Below, one piece after another: positions 27,403 through 35,683 of a DNA stretch of 51,598 bases. Each line of letters opens with the position of its first letter. The stretch's first letter is position 1. The stretch spans positions 1 to 51,598 of the forward strand of contig NZ_AUCV01000046.1 in NCBI RefSeq assembly GCF_000429945.1. Direction: 5' to 3'. The notes under the pieces were generated by a model. The model searched no databases and had not been told where the DNA came from. It saw only the letters and a program-made list of their open reading frames with translations. The translations under genes were made by a program, and so were the position numbers. Source of the DNA: Desulfogranum japonicum DSM 18378 (GTDB lineage Bacteria > Desulfobacterota > Desulfobulbia > Desulfobulbales > Desulfobulbaceae).

Positions 27403-28806
27403 ATGACACGGTTTCCGAAGGATTATACGAACATCATGCAGATTGCACAAATTCTGAAGCAACCAAACCTTGGCGATCATCTTGACGTGTGCGGCTGGGT
27501 ACGTACGCGGCGTGATTCCGGAGGCTTTTCTTTTCTGGAAATCAATGATGGCTCATGCCTGGCCAACCTCCAGATAATCGTAGAAGGGGATTTGCATAAT
27601 TATGAACAGGTGGTAAAGAAACTGACTACGGGCTGTTCGGTCAAGGTGCAGGGAGAATTGGTGGAGTCACCTGCCAAGGGACAAAAAGTGGAATTGCGTG
27701 CTGCAGAGGTGGATGTACTGGGTTGGGCTGATCCTGAAACCTATCCATTGCAGAAAAAACGGCACAGTTTTGAATTTTTACGGACAATAAGTCATTTGCG
27801 AAGCCGTACAAATGCCCTTGGCGCTGTTACACGCATCCGCAGTGCGTTGAATTTTGCCATTCATCGTTTTTTCAAGGAACAGGGGTTTTTCCAGGTACAC
27901 ACTCCAATTATCACGACTTCTGATTGTGAAGGAGCAGGGGAAATGTTCACTGTGACAGCTCTTGAACAGGCGGAGTTAGGCAAAGCAGAGGGATTTTCTC
28001 AAGATTTTTTTCACAGAAAGGCCGGATTGACTGTAAGCGGGCAGTTGCAGGCTGAAATCTTTGCCCTGTCGCATAGTCGGGTTTACACCTTTGGTCCAAC
28101 CTTTCGTGCTGAAAATTCCAATACCTCCAGGCACCTGGCAGAATTCTGGATGCTGGAGCCGGAAATGGCCTTTTGTGATCTCCAGGGAGACATGCAATTG
28201 GCAGAGGCATTGGTGAAAGACCTGGTAACAGCGGTATTGGAAGAATGTGCGGATGACCTGGAGCTTTTTGATCGGTTCATTGCCAAGGGATTGTTGGCAA
28301 GGTTACAGGCCGTGGTCGATCAACCTTTTGAACATCTCAGCTATGATGAGGCGGTAAAGCAGCTTGTGACTTCAGGAAAATCTTTTGAGTTCCCGGTTTC
28401 CTGGGGGAGTGACCTGCAGGCAGAGCATGAACGATATCTTTGTGAAGAAGTGGCGGGTCGACCTGTTATTGTCACAAACTATCCAGCCCAGATTAAACCG
28501 TTTTACATGCGATTGGATGATGGTGGGAAAACCGTTGCAGCTATGGATATTTTGGTTCCCGGTATAGGAGAACTGATAGGCGGCAGTCAACGCGAAGAGA
28601 GGTATGATCTGCTCAAGGAACGTATGGAAGCTGCCGGATTGTCTTTGGAGGAATATGGCTGGTATCTGGACCTGCGCAAATATGGTTCTGTCCCCCATGC
28701 AGGATTTGGACTTGGTTTTGAGCGAATGGTGCAGTTTGTCACAGGTATGCAGAACATACGTGATGTTATACCTTTCCCAAGAACACCTGGCAATGCACCT
28801 TGCTGA
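27403..28806 (+). CDS. asnS: Asparaginyl-tRNA synthetase
   Basis: Class IIb aminoacyl-tRNA synthetase of 467 residues. The OB-fold anticodon-binding domain (to about 120, [17 protein letters not shown]) precedes the catalytic core with motif 2 [21 protein letters not shown] and motif 3 [15 protein letters not shown]. The Asn-specific form is indicated by the core's length and the [10 protein letters not shown] insertion rather than the AspRS GAD domain. AGGAA precedes the first ATG; Met12 is an alternative start. It is followed at once by hflX. Confidence 0.93.
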   Translation: MTRFPKDYTNIMQIAQILKQPNLGDHLDVCGWVRTRRDSGGFSFLEINDGSCLANLQIIVEGDLHNYEQVVKKLTTGCSVKVQGELVESPAKGQKVELRAAEVDVLGWADPETYPLQKKRHSFEFLRTISHLRSRTNALGAVTRIRSALNFAIHRFFKEQGFFQVHTPIITTSDCEGAGEMFTVTALEQAELGKAEGFSQDFFHRKAGLTVSGQLQAEIFALSHSRVYTFGPTFRAENSNTSRHLAEFWMLEPEMAFCDLQGDMQLAEALVKDLVTAVLEECADDLELFDRFIAKGLLARLQAVVDQPFEHLSYDEAVKQLVTSGKSFEFPVSWGSDLQAEHERYLCEEVAGRPVIVTNYPAQIKPFYMRLDDGGKTVAAMDILVPGIGELIGGSQREERYDLLKERMEAAGLSLEEYGWYLDLRKYGSVPHAGFGLGFERMVQFVTGMQNIRDVIPFPRTPGNAPC

Positions 28807-28866
28807 AGAAAAATTTATACAAGATGGAGGTCTCTCATAGGAGCCGTAGTTGGAAATAAAAATGGT

Positions 28867-30471
28867 TTGAAAAGGCAGCATTTACGAGCGTTGGAACGGT
28901 TGGCCCAGAAAAAGGTTTCACCTGCAGATGTTGTTGGTCGAGACATCGCCCGTACCTTGGCTTCACTTTCTGCCGAGATCAATCGGCAGATCGGGTTACT
29001 CATCCACCGGTCAGGCATCATTGCCAAGGTTATTGTTGGTGATCATGATCGCATTGTCATCCCGGCGCTCCCCAATGTGGGAACTGCCGGTGGCCGTTTG
29101 CGAGGATTACGCTGTGTGCATACCAGTTTCGGCAAATCAGGGATCAATGATGAAGATATCATGGATATGGCCTGTCTGCGTCTGGATCTTATGGCTGTAC
29201 TGACCTTGGATAATGATCTTCCTGATTTGTTGTACACAGCTCACCTTCTCCCGAGGAAGGTGGATGATCGAGACTGGCAGGTGCTTGAGGCAGAACATCC
29301 GGCACATCAGTCTTACTCCTGTGTTGAGCTCATTGAGGCCTTGGAAGGTGAATTTGTTCGTGCCCGTCCATTGCAGGAAGTAGATGCAGATCATGATCGT
29401 GCATTACTCATCAGCGTTTCAACAGGTTCGCGTGTGGAGGCGGAGGATTCCATGGCGGAACTCGCTGAGTTGGCCCGTTCTGCAGGGGTTGTTGTTCTGG
29501 GTGAAGTGATTCAGCGGCGTAAACAGATGCATCCTCGTTTTATACTGGGGCGTGGTAAGTTGATGGAAATCATGCTGACCAGTTTGCGGCTTGGTGTCAA
29601 TCTGCTGCTTTTTGATCAGGAACTCAGTCCTTCGCAGATGCGTTCAGTCACTGATCATACCGATTTACGGGTGATTGATCGTACCCAGCTTATTCTGGAT
29701 ATTTTTGCAGGTCGTGCCAGATCAAGGGAAGGTAAACTGCAAATTGAAATGGCCCAGCTTAAATATATGCTGCCAAAATTGACTACCCGAGACGATGCGT
29801 TATCACGTCTCACCGGTGGTATCGGTGCAAGAGGCCCTGGCGAAACAAGATTGGAAATTGACAAGCGACGAATTAATGATCGCATAGCCCGGCTGGCCAA
29901 AGAATTGAAAAACGTCGGCCAACAACGATTTCATAGAAGAAATCGGCGGCGTAAGCGGGATGTCCCGGTTATTTCCCTTGTTGGGTACACCAACGCAGGA
30001 AAATCAACCCTGCTGAACACGCTTACACGCAGCGATATTCAAGCTGAGGATTTGCTCTTTGCCACCCTGGATCCGACCAGCAGACGATTGCGATTCCCCC
30101 AGGATTTGGAAGTTATTGTGACCGATACCGTGGGGTTTATCCGCAATCTACCTGCGGAATTACTCAAGGCATTTGAATCAACCTTGGAAGAACTGTTTGA
30201 GGCAGACCTGTTGTTGCATGTCATTGATATTTCCAATCCCATGTGGCAGCAGCAGGTAGAGGTTGTGGAATCTCTGTTGCGCGAACTTGACCTGGATTCC
30301 ATTCCCTGTCTGAACGTATTTAATAAAATAGATAAGGCCTCTATGGAGACGCTGACCGGGCTGAACCGTCTCGATGGGGTGGCTGTCAGTGCAATTGATG
30401 CATCTTCCCTTGAACCCCTTTTGATCAGGGCGCAGGATATACTTGAAAAGACTCTTTTGACAGAAGGTTAA
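28867..30471 (+). CDS. hflX: Ribosome-splitting GTPase HflX
   Basis: 534 residues from the TTG at 28867. The G-domain has GYTNAGKSTL (G1), DPTSRRL (G2), DTVGFI (G3) and NVFNKID (G4). The HflX domain precedes it, including GARGPGETRLEIDKR. An extra N-terminal 170 residues (for example RQIGLLIHRSGIIAKVIVGD) matches the long delta-proteobacterial form. Conserved residues GNKNGLKRQHL begin upstream of the TTG, and the only well-spaced initiator is ATA at 28837 six bases after GGAGG. The stop overlaps the convergent PilZ stop in TTAA. Confidence 0.92.
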   Translation: MKRQHLRALERLAQKKVSPADVVGRDIARTLASLSAEINRQIGLLIHRSGIIAKVIVGDHDRIVIPALPNVGTAGGRLRGLRCVHTSFGKSGINDEDIMDMACLRLDLMAVLTLDNDLPDLLYTAHLLPRKVDDRDWQVLEAEHPAHQSYSCVELIEALEGEFVRARPLQEVDADHDRALLISVSTGSRVEAEDSMAELAELARSAGVVVLGEVIQRRKQMHPRFILGRGKLMEIMLTSLRLGVNLLLFDQELSPSQMRSVTDHTDLRVIDRTQLILDIFAGRARSREGKLQIEMAQLKYMLPKLTTRDDALSRLTGGIGARGPGETRLEIDKRRINDRIARLAKELKNVGQQRFHRRNRRRKRDVPVISLVGYTNAGKSTLLNTLTRSDIQAEDLLFATLDPTSRRLRFPQDLEVIVTDTVGFIRNLPAELLKAFESTLEELFEADLLLHVIDISNPMWQQQVEVVESLLRELDLDSIPCLNVFNKIDKASMETLTGLNRLDGVAVSAIDASSLEPLLIRAQDILEKTLLTEG

Positions 30472-30935
30472 CTGCGAAGAAAAAAGCCCAGTGCTTTACC
30501 CAGTTCGTCACGTTCGAAAAATTGGCAACCGATTTTGTTATTGATCACTGTGCGAATTGTGGCTTCCTTTTTAATAAGTGTTTGGGCTTTATCGTTAAGG
30601 TGAAATTCCAGGTTTATGACCTGCTGGGGCTGCAGATTATGCATCCCTGAGACTGTAAATCCTATGCCGCCACGGGAGATGTTGTGGATGTGAATGACTC
30701 CGCCACCGCGGCCTTTTTTCAGGATGGCGTAGGTGCCGGGGAGGTTGACGGGTTTGCGAAAATGCTGTCTGAAATCCATTTGCAGCTGGAAAACATGTTT
30801 ACAGCTGCAACGGACTTTGATGGTATGACTGGTTTTGCGAAATTTTTCAGTGGCAATAGTCTTTATGTTAGCACAGGCCGGACAGGTTACAGTAACTGTA
30901 TTATTTTGTCTGACGTGTGCTTTAACCGTTGCCAT
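30468..30935 (-). CDS. Zinc-ribbon plus PilZ domain protein
   Basis: 155 residues. The N-terminus has C-x2-C (CPACAN) and C-x-C (RCSCKH), a probable zinc ribbon of the MJ0042 type. The C-terminal PilZ domain has the c-di-GMP motif RQHFRKP (R-x3-R form) and NISRGGIGF. It is likely a cytosolic c-di-GMP receptor. It is the last gene of the pyrE operon, starting six bases after the dual-CXXC gene, and it converges with hflX with overlapping stop codons. Confidence 0.85.
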   Translation of the reverse strand: MATVKAHVRQNNTVTVTCPACANIKTIATEKFRKTSHTIKVRCSCKHVFQLQMDFRQHFRKPVNLPGTYAILKKGRGGGVIHIHNISRGGIGFTVSGMHNLQPQQVINLEFHLNDKAQTLIKKEATIRTVINNKIGCQFFERDELGKALGFFLRS

Positions 30936-30940
30936 ATCTC

Positions 30941-31111
30941 TCAGTCGTAGATGATTGCTGTAAACCGTTCCAGTTGAGCTTCTGTCTGCGCATCCAGGTC
31001 AGCGGCGACTTCATGAATATGGTATTCATGTTGGCACCGATCGCATTTGAGCCGTATTTTTCTGCACCTGCGGTGCACCTGGAGGGTACCCTCGCATTTT
31101 TTACATTTCAC
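30941..31111 (-). CDS. Small dual-CXXC zinc-ribbon protein
   Basis: 56 residues, too short for ordinary gene calling. The GTG start overlaps the pyrE stop (GTGA), and the frame ends in TGA six bases before the PilZ start, filling the gap exactly. It has two C-x2-C knuckles (CKKC and CDRC) with basic residues between, then an acidic helix ending TAIIYD. Delta-proteobacterial genomes carry small dual-CXXC proteins, some with selenocysteine, that I associate with this type from memory. The role is unknown; zinc binding is inferred. Confidence 0.8.
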   Translation of the reverse strand: MKCKKCEGTLQVHRRCRKIRLKCDRCQHEYHIHEVAADLDAQTEAQLERFTAIIYD

Positions 31112-31671
31112 GGCTTGGGTTTTCCTATAAGCTGTTCCCTGGTAAAGACCGCTTTCAGCGGATAGCCCTGTTCGGCCAATATTTCGGCTCCACCCTCCTG
31201 GCGGTCCACAATGGTTGTAACCAGGCCAACTTTAAACCCTTCATTCTCCACTCTTTCAATGACTTTCAGCAGAGTCCCGCCAGTGGTTACCACATCCTCA
31301 ACCAGAGCTACCACCGCACCGGGCTTCAGGTTTGATTTGCCTTCAATGTAATTGCCTGTCCCATGTCCCTTGGCTTCCTTGCGGACGATAAACGCGGGAA
31401 TGGGTTGTTTTTCCAGATAACTGACAACAGATACAGCTGTGACCAGTGGATCAGCGCCCAGGGTCATACCACCAACAGCGTCTATGGGGGTTTCATTATT
31501 TTGCAGCAATTCAAAGAGCAGTTTGCCGCACAGGTATCCACCTTCCGCATCAAGGGTGGTCTGCTTGCCATCCACATAAAAATCTGAAGTCTTACCGGAG
31601 GTCAGGGTAAAGGTTCCCTCGCGGTATGATTTTTCTAGCAGTAACTCTTTGAGTCGTTCTCTTGCATCCAT
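31108..31671 (-). CDS. pyrE: Orotate phosphoribosyltransferase
   Basis: 187 residues of the short pyrE form. It makes orotidine 5'-phosphate from orotate and PRPP. The PRPP loop ALVEDVVTTGGTLL is intact, and the N-terminal TSGKTSDFYVDGK and RKEAKGHGTGN (flexible-loop lysines) fit. It heads pyrE, dual-CXXC, PilZ. The next step, pyrF, lies 12 kb away in the cassette-like region. Confidence 0.95.
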   Translation of the reverse strand: MDARERLKELLLEKSYREGTFTLTSGKTSDFYVDGKQTTLDAEGGYLCGKLLFELLQNNETPIDAVGGMTLGADPLVTAVSVVSYLEKQPIPAFIVRKEAKGHGTGNYIEGKSNLKPGAVVALVEDVVTTGGTLLKVIERVENEGFKVGLVTTIVDRQEGGAEILAEQGYPLKAVFTREQLIGKPKP

Positions 31672-31705
31672 GTTTTACGTCCTTACAACAAATAATGTTA
31701 CTCTA

Positions 31706-31733
31706 TTTATATAATTTTTTCAGAGAGTAGCAA
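31706..31733 (-). promoter_or_regulatory. Candidate sigma-70 promoter for pyrE
   Basis: On the minus strand TTGCTA (31733-31728) and TATAAA (31711-31706) are 16 bases apart, about 35 bases before the pyrE ATG, which has AAGGA upstream. Similarity is moderate. Confidence 0.4.
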
Positions 31734-31891
31734 AATTATTTTTTAATTATTGCAACCATGTGACTTGGCTGTCATTAGCATAAAGAGTATGCTACCATAC
31801 CGTAAAGATATTCGCTTTAAGGAAATTTAGGAATTGTTCACTGCTACTCCAGCTTTGAATGATCATGCTTTTCCTCAAGGGTACTTATACC

Positions 31892-31939
31892 GGTACACCG
31901 TAATTCGACAGCTGATTGCTATCACACATACGGTGTACC
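31892..31939. promoter_or_regulatory. Perfect 11-bp inverted repeat in the glmS leader
   Basis: GGTACACCGTA (31892-31902) and its exact complement (31929-31939) enclose 26 bases, 100 bases before the glmS ATG. No U-tract follows, so it is not a normal terminator. It does not resemble the glmS ribozyme pattern I know. It could be an operator for a dimeric regulator or a structured leader. Confidence 0.5.
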
Positions 31940-32038
31940 TGTATTACTTACGCAATACGAGGTAAAGCACTAGAGAGAAAAACTACCCCTGTAACTATGT
32001 ACAAAATGTATTGATATAGCGACTGTGAGGATTAAAAC

Positions 32039-33877
32039 ATGTGTGGAATTGTAGGGTATGTCGGAACGAGAAGGGTTGTTCCCATTTTATTAGAAGGACT
32101 GAGGCGGTTGGAATATCGGGGCTATGATTCTGCAGGCCTGGTGTACCAGCATGAGGGGAAACTTGTTAGATACCGTGCCGAAGGCAAGTTGATTAACCTG
32201 GAAAATACCGTTGACGAAAATATCGGTGTGGCAAGCAGCACCGGCATCGGTCATACCAGATGGGCAACCCACGGTGCACCTACGGAAATGAATGCCCATC
32301 CGCATACGGATTGTACTGGGGAACTGGTGGTTGTTCACAATGGTATTATCGAAAATTACAATACCCTCAAAAAAGACCTGCTTGCCAGGGGGCATGTCTT
32401 TTCATCGGAAACCGATACCGAGGTTCTGGCACATCTCATCGAAGAACATCTTGATGACGACTTGGAAGAAGCTGTCAGAAAGGCTCTTACCTTGGTCGAA
32501 GGATCCTACGCTTTGGGGGTATTGTGGGCGAAAGAGCCGGAAATGATAGTTGCTGCCCGTAATCATAGCCCGCTGGTCATGGGAGTTGGTGAAGATGCCT
32601 GTTACATTGCTTCCGACGTACCTGCATTATTGCCTTATACCAAAGATGTGATTTTCCTCGATGACAAGGAAATGACTGTTCTCAGAAAAGGAGAATACAC
32701 CATAACAACTGTGGATGATACCACACCTCTGAATAAACCCGTAACCACCATTGAATGGAATGCAGCAATGGCGGAAAAAGCCGGGTATCGGCATTTTATG
32801 CTTAAGGAAATTTTTGAGCAGCCCCAGGCTATTCTCAACACTGTGAGTGGACGCATCGTGCCTGATACAGGTATGATAGAGTTGCCGGAAATCGGTTTGG
32901 ATGACATAGCCATCAAGTCCATTGAGCGTATAGCCCTGGTAGCTTGCGGAACATCATGGCATGCAGCTTTGATCGCCAAATACTGGATAGAAAAATGGGT
33001 GGGAATTCCCGTTGAGGTTGATATTGCCTCGGAATTCAGATATCGAAGCCTGTTGATCAATGATAAAGTGCTGACCATATCCATCTCCCAATCCGGGGAA
33101 ACGGCAGACACCCTTGCTGGCATTCGCAGGGCGGCGCAAATGGGGTCCAAAATTCTTACCATCTGCAACGTGGTGGGTTCAACCATGACCAGGGAAGCAG
33201 ATGGCGTAATCTATACCCATGCAGGGCCTGAAATTGGCGTGGCCTCTACCAAGGCATTTACTTCCCAGCTCGCGGCGTTGTTCCTGCTGACCCTTTATCT
33301 GGGGCAGGTCAGGGGAACTATGGATTCAGAACAGCGGATTGTTTACGGGGCAGCGCTTATTGACCTGGCTAAAACCATTGAAGAGCTGCTTCCAAGATTA
33401 CAGGAGGAGATTGCTGCGCTCATCGAAAGTTTTTATGATTCCAGGGATTTTCTTTTTGTTGCACGCGGTATGAACTTTCCCATTGCTCTGGAAGGTGCTC
33501 TCAAACTTAAGGAAATTTCCTATATCCACGCAGAAGGTTATGCAGCCGGAGAACTCAAACATGGGCCAATTGCATTGATAGACAAGGATATGCCGGTTAT
33601 GGGCCTTGTACCGCAGGATGAAGTGTATCAGAAATCAGTTTCCAACCTGGAGGAAATCAAGGCACGTCAGGGACGCCTGGTACTTATTGGAACAGCCGGT
33701 GACGAGCATTTATCCAATCTCACCGAGCACGTTCTCTATCTTCCTAAAGTGATTGATGACCTGAACCCCATCCTGTACACGATACCGGCACAGCTGCTTT
33801 CCTATGAGATCGCTAATCGTCGCGGTTGTGATGTGGATCAGCCCAGGAATTTAGCCAAAAGTGTTACTGTGGAATAG
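32039..33877 (+). CDS. glmS: Glutamine-fructose-6-phosphate transaminase (isomerizing)
   Basis: 612 residues. Entry enzyme of UDP-GlcNAc synthesis: fructose 6-phosphate plus glutamine to glucosamine 6-phosphate. The N-terminal Ntn glutaminase keeps nucleophile Cys2 (MCGIVGY) and the TRWATHG loop. Two SIS domains follow, with the ISQSGETADTLA phosphate loop and the conserved C-terminal tail LAKSVTVE. The 32-kb-scale neighbourhood shows no glmU or glmM. Confidence 0.96.
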   Translation: MCGIVGYVGTRRVVPILLEGLRRLEYRGYDSAGLVYQHEGKLVRYRAEGKLINLENTVDENIGVASSTGIGHTRWATHGAPTEMNAHPHTDCTGELVVVHNGIIENYNTLKKDLLARGHVFSSETDTEVLAHLIEEHLDDDLEEAVRKALTLVEGSYALGVLWAKEPEMIVAARNHSPLVMGVGEDACYIASDVPALLPYTKDVIFLDDKEMTVLRKGEYTITTVDDTTPLNKPVTTIEWNAAMAEKAGYRHFMLKEIFEQPQAILNTVSGRIVPDTGMIELPEIGLDDIAIKSIERIALVACGTSWHAALIAKYWIEKWVGIPVEVDIASEFRYRSLLINDKVLTISISQSGETADTLAGIRRAAQMGSKILTICNVVGSTMTREADGVIYTHAGPEIGVASTKAFTSQLAALFLLTLYLGQVRGTMDSEQRIVYGAALIDLAKTIEELLPRLQEEIAALIESFYDSRDFLFVARGMNFPIALEGALKLKEISYIHAEGYAAGELKHGPIALIDKDMPVMGLVPQDEVYQKSVSNLEEIKARQGRLVLIGTAGDEHLSNLTEHVLYLPKVIDDLNPILYTIPAQLLSYEIANRRGCDVDQPRNLAKSVTVE

Positions 33878-33933
33878 GGGGGCCTTTCTTTACTATTTTG
33901 TTGTGTAAGAAGTAAAGTATCATCCTAAGTGAT

Positions 33934-33998
33934 AAAGTGTCATACTGAAACGGTCGATCGGATTTATCAGACGGTTTACCTGGTCAGTGTGACATTTT
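33934..33998. repeat. Imperfect inverted repeat, possible solo transposon end
   Basis: AAAGTGTCATACTGA (33934-33948) and its near-complement (33984-33998) match at 13 of 15 positions around a 35-base loop. A related AAAGTATCAT lies just upstream. It sits between glmS and a broken resolvase gene, so it may be a relic end or res-like site. Confidence 0.35.
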
Positions 33999-34026
33999 TA
34001 TTTTTTCTATAAATCGACCTTTTTAT

Positions 34027-34290
34027 CTAGCAGGCGTTGCCCCTTTTCTTTGGCAGTGCCATCACCATTGACGTAACTATAGAGCGTACTAGTCGTAATC
34101 CTGAACTTTTGGCTACGTTTAAGGCATTAGATTCTTTATCACTCATTACGGCTATGACCATTTTTAAAGTGTATTTAGTCATTTTCCTCGGTCTGCCTCC
34201 TAACCGACCCCTAGCCCTGGCTGCAGCAAGACCAGCCATCGTTCGTTCCCTATGAGCTCTGCTTCAAATACTGTTGCAGCGTCAAGAGCG
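34027..34290 (-). pseudogene. C-terminal remnant of a serine resolvase
   Basis: The frame ending at 34027 encodes RERTMAGLAAARARG and GGRPRKMT, the hallmark E-helix and DNA-binding start of Tn3-type resolvases. The upstream piece VFEAELI is in a different frame, so a frameshift separates the two. The catalytic serine domain is absent. The region from 34290 to 34660 holds nothing recognisable. Confidence 0.7.
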
Positions 34291-34662
34291 CATTCAGCGC
34301 GTTCGACGCGTGTCAATATAGTTACTGTTTTTGAAATTAATATCATTTTTATATCAAAAAAATACTAGATATTTTTACAAATAAAGATACAAGCTTATTA
34401 TTTCTGGAAATGCGCAGCAGTTGAAAGTAACAAAAGGGTTAACATTCTAATGCCCCTTTTAGTCCCCTCCTACGTAACAGCCTGTAATTTTTGCTTTTGC
34501 CAAATCAGATCAGGCCGCTCCACCACAACACAACTTCTTATTGTGGTGATGTAGGATGCAACAGGTCGGAAAAAACGCCAATCAGTCATTATGTCGAACT
34601 GTGCAGGGGCTTAGTATGGCCAAGGTCGTTTGCAGTTCAAATTCAAATCCTACATGTTACGG

Positions 34663-34718
34663 CTTGCAAACAGAGTCAATCTCGGCTTGAATTAAACGCC
34701 AATAAGAATGGTTGTTGG
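34663..34718 (+). repeat. Left copy of a 56-bp direct repeat
   Basis: It matches 37565-37620 at 51 of 56 positions. The shared core GAATTAAACGCCAATAAGAA ends in a CCAATAA...TTGTTGG hairpin. The two copies bracket the kinase-like and SulP genes in the same orientation. The frame CKQSxSRLELNANKNG is open in both, so it may be relic coding DNA. Confidence 0.7.
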
Positions 34719-34776
34719 TAAGAAACTTAAAAAGCGCATGGAACTGGCATGGTACTAATCAATCTTGAACTGTCAC

Positions 34777-34804
34777 TTGCCGATTACATTCCCTGACGTA
34801 TAAT
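34777..34804 (+). promoter_or_regulatory. Sigma-70 promoter for the kinase-SulP pair
   Basis: TTGCCG (34777-34782), a 16-base spacer and a consensus TATAAT (34799-34804), about 34 bases before the start codon at 34838. GGAGG follows at 34826-34830. Confidence 0.55.
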
Positions 34805-34837
34805 ATTATTATGGTATTGCGACCCGGAGGAATGACT

Positions 34838-35644
34838 ATGTCTATAATTACAATATCTCGAGGTTCATACAGCCGAGGCAAAGAGGTTGCTCAGAAACTT
34901 GCCGATGCGCTCGATTATGAGTGTATTTCTCGGGAAATCATTCTTGAAGCATCTGAACATTTCAATATTCCTGAACTTAAACTGGTACGCGCCATTCATG
35001 ACGCTCCGACTATTCTGGACCGCTTTTCTTATGGTAAGGAGCGTTTTATCGCGTTTTTCCGAGCAGCACTTCTCAACCACCTTAAACGCGACAATATTGT
35101 CTTTCACGGATTGGGCAGTCATTTTTTTCTTCAACAGTTCCCAAATATTCTAAAAATCAGAATCAGTGCCGACCTAGAGGATCGCGTCCGTGAAGAGATG
35201 AGGCGTGAAAATATCTCTGCTGAAGAAGCCCGTATGATGCTGGTGAATGATGATGCAGAGCGGCGCAAATGGGGAATCCAGATTTTCGGCCAGGATACCT
35301 GGAATCCGCTACTTTATGACATGATCATTCATATCGGCAATATGAATGTTGACCAGGCTGTTTCCGTTATTCTGCATACAGTCCAGCAACCCTGTTTTGC
35401 CACTACCCCAGAGAGTCTCCGCATGCTGGCCGACGAAGCGCTGGCCGCCCAAGTGGAGGCTGAGCTGATTAAGAGCTTTCCGAAAGTAATGGTCGATTCA
35501 GGGGGCGGTGACGTGTTTATCAATGTCCGTGGCTCGCGGGCAGATGAAAAAAATATCACGGAAAAGGTGAAGTGCATGGTGGAAAACGTTGAGGGGGTAA
35601 ATAAGATAAACGTAAATATCGTTCCCTTTATTGTAGAAGATTAA
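34838..35644 (+). CDS. Cytidylate-kinase-like protein with C-terminal BON-like tail
   Basis: 268 residues from the ATG at 34838, seven bases after GGAGG; longer starts are in frame but badly spaced. The N-terminal domain resembles the cytidylate kinase-like family (PF13189): ITISRGSYSRGKEVAQKLAD replaces a standard P-loop, and the LVNDDAERRKWG lid region fits. The last 60 residues have DVFINVRG and NVEGVNKINVNI, suggestive of a BON-like fold. Such genes often precede SulP transporters, and here one follows after 39 bases, so a regulatory or sulfate-activation link is plausible but not proven. Confidence 0.75.
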   Translation: MSIITISRGSYSRGKEVAQKLADALDYECISREIILEASEHFNIPELKLVRAIHDAPTILDRFSYGKERFIAFFRAALLNHLKRDNIVFHGLGSHFFLQQFPNILKIRISADLEDRVREEMRRENISAEEARMMLVNDDAERRKWGIQIFGQDTWNPLLYDMIIHIGNMNVDQAVSVILHTVQQPCFATTPESLRMLADEALAAQVEAELIKSFPKVMVDSGGGDVFINVRGSRADEKNITEKVKCMVENVEGVNKINVNIVPFIVED

Positions 35645-35683
35645 AATCCGGCAATCCCTTTCCCAACAGACAAAGAGCCGAAC

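Noticed and set aside
31892-31939. glmS ribozyme
   Set aside because: The leader lacks the conserved ribozyme core I know and the organism type usually does not carry it; only a simple inverted repeat is present.
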